This document shows, piece by piece, positions 5,784-6,651 of a DNA stretch of 6,651 nucleotides (positions are counted from its first letter, which is position 1; each line of letters opens with the position of its first letter). A model generated the notes under the pieces. That model saw only the letters and a list, made by a program, of their open reading frames with translations. It did not search any database and was not told the origin of the DNA. This DNA comes from DHVE2 group archaeon. GTDB lineage: Archaea; Thermoplasmatota; Thermoplasmata; Thermoplasmatales; Aciduliprofundaceae. The stretch is taken from NCBI GenBank assembly GCA_015520985.1, contig WAOY01000145.1, forward strand, positions 1 to 6,651, in the 5' to 3' direction. Made by a program: the position numbers and the translations under genes.

Positions 5784-6585
5784 ACATTTCCCACCTCCAG
5801 ATCGCCATGGCTGCTTTTATTCCATCCGCTATTGCGAGTGAACTCTGGCGGTATATTCCATTTTTCGCATCGCCAATGATGAACATCCTCTCGCTCTCAA
5901 TCCCTTCAACTATATCAACGTTTGGAACCCTCCCTATTGCGGCGAATAGCGCGTCCACCTCGAATACGCCAGAGGTGCTCACCACCTTAACCCTCCCAGA
6001 TTCACAGTAAACGTCCCTGGCTTCTCCCCGAACAAGGTGTATGTTCTCCCTTGAGAGCACCTCCTCCTGAAGGGTTCGTATCGCCTTCAAGTCGCTGCGG
6101 TGCAGAATGATAACCTCCCGGGCCCTCTCAGACAGGGTGAGGGAGTAGTCCAGCGCTATGTCACCGCCACCGATTATGAGCACCCTCCCGAAATATCCCT
6201 CGATATCGGCGACGTGGTACCTCACGCAGGGGTACGGGAGGGTCTTTGGTCTCGTACCCGTGGCTACGATGAGGTAATCGAATTCGTAATCACCTTTGGG
6301 GGTGGTGAGACGAAATGTGCCCGCATTGTACCTGACCTCCACGACCTCCGCATGCACGGGTGTTATACCGTATATATTGAGGTATTCCCGCAGCACGTTC
6401 GCAATCTCCATGCCCTTTATACCGCGGGGAAAGAGCATGGAGTTGTCCACGCGGTATGCGTTCCTAACAAGGCCACCGACCTTGCCCTTCTCAAATATTA
6501 CGGGCTCGAACCCGTACCTCTTCAACTGCACCGCCGCGCTGACCCCTGCAGGCCCCGCGCCTATTATTCCGATCCGCGCATCCAT
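5770..6585 (-). CDS. Thioredoxin-reductase-fold flavoprotein, ferredoxin reductase-like
   Basis: A 271-residue FAD/NAD(P)H oxidoreductase. FAD is bound by GAGPAG (9-14), with an ATG motif (108-110) and a C-terminal IIGDAKN (236-242). The nucleotide domain has IIGGGDIALDYS (137-148). The redox CxxC of thioredoxin reductase, which should sit just before that motif, is missing: the stretch reads YHVADIEGYFGRV (123-135), resembling TrxR-like ferredoxin/flavodoxin-NADP reductases. Only two cysteines exist (C120, C194) and they are far apart. The expected HRR phosphate-binding motif is reduced to LHRSD, so NADH or NADPH preference is open. It is shorter than typical ferredoxin reductases of this type. 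The ATG at 6585 has SD GGAGGT six bases upstream and is the only in-frame start before the TGA at 6649-6651. It ends in TAG, overlapping the RlmN-like gene by 14 bases, so it may feed that enzyme electrons. Confidence 0.88.
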   Translation of the reverse strand: MDARIGIIGAGPAGVSAAVQLKRYGFEPVIFEKGKVGGLVRNAYRVDNSMLFPRGIKGMEIANVLREYLNIYGITPVHAEVVEVRYNAGTFRLTTPKGDYEFDYLIVATGTRPKTLPYPCVRYHVADIEGYFGRVLIIGGGDIALDYSLTLSERAREVIILHRSDLKAIRTLQEEVLSRENIHLVRGEARDVYCESGRVKVVSTSGVFEVDALFAAIGRVPNVDIVEGIESERMFIIGDAKNGIYRQSSLAIADGIKAAMAIWRWEMYGNP

Positions 6586-6651
6586 CCCATGACCTCCTCT
6601 AGCGTGGGAGTCGCGGCGAATCCATGCGAGATTGCGCGCAGAGTTCCCTCA
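6564..6651 (-). CDS. C-terminal end of an unidentified gene (partial)
   Basis: A minus-strand frame open from the right edge ends in TAA at 6566-6564. It gives about 28 codons including AISHGFAATPTLEEVMGWM, which reads like a real soluble protein tail. The other two frames here hit stops. I do not recognise the family. Its stop lies 22 bases inside the flavoprotein gene, and the flavoprotein's Shine-Dalgarno lies within its last codons. It would be the upstream member of the same overlapping operon. The short length keeps confidence moderate. Confidence 0.5.
   Translation of the reverse strand, partial: EGTLRAISHGFAATPTLEEVMGWMRGSE

Noticed and set aside
5770..6585. Calling the flavoprotein a thioredoxin reductase (trxB)
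   Set aside because: The fold matches, but the essential CxxC before the nucleotide motif is missing.

Overview
The window looks like a piece of an archaeal chromosome, probably a euryarchaeote and plausibly a thermophilic Thermoplasmatota-type lineage. It carries a eukaryotic-type primase small subunit (PriS), a group II chaperonin (thermosome) with a Gly/Met-rich tail, an archaeal-style HtpX protease, archaeal TATA boxes, and a mixture of apparently leaderless starts and starts with Shine-Dalgarno sequences. The lineage is inferred from protein character only. No tRNA, rRNA, CRISPR array, insertion sequence or phage gene is visible, and there is no gene-free stretch over 300 bases.

Layout. 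Bases 1-127 are an AT-rich intergenic gap with a terminator-like palindrome and a possible promoter for a gene leaving the left edge. Bases 128-2177 hold three minus-strand genes: crcB (fluoride channel), a DUF190/PII-like gene, and priS behind its own TATA box. crcB is complete in outline but has one in-frame TAG at codon 39. Bases 2178-2279 are a divergent promoter region. On the plus strand the thermosome (2280-3935) is followed after 30 bases by htpX (3966-4844), a chaperonin and membrane-protease pair. htpX converges on, and overlaps by 45 bases, a minus-strand operon. That operon consists of the tail of an unidentified gene (6564-6651), a ferredoxin-reductase-like flavoprotein (5770-6585), and a radical SAM protein of the RlmN/Cfr type (4800-5783). 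Each of these genes overlaps the next.

Most interesting points. (1) The RlmN-like enzyme keeps the [4Fe-4S] cysteines and the methyl-carrier cysteine of RlmN. It has isoleucine where RlmN has the resolving Cys118, has no other cysteine, and lacks the N-terminal accessory domain. It may therefore do different chemistry. (2) Its overlapping partner is a TrxR-fold flavoprotein without the CxxC, resembling ferredoxin/flavodoxin-NADP reductases, and could supply its electrons. (3) The lone amber codon in an otherwise intact crcB lies in the loop of a small inverted repeat. It is either a fresh nonsense mutation, a sequence error, or recoding/readthrough. (4) priS has a sharply AT-rich 3' half.
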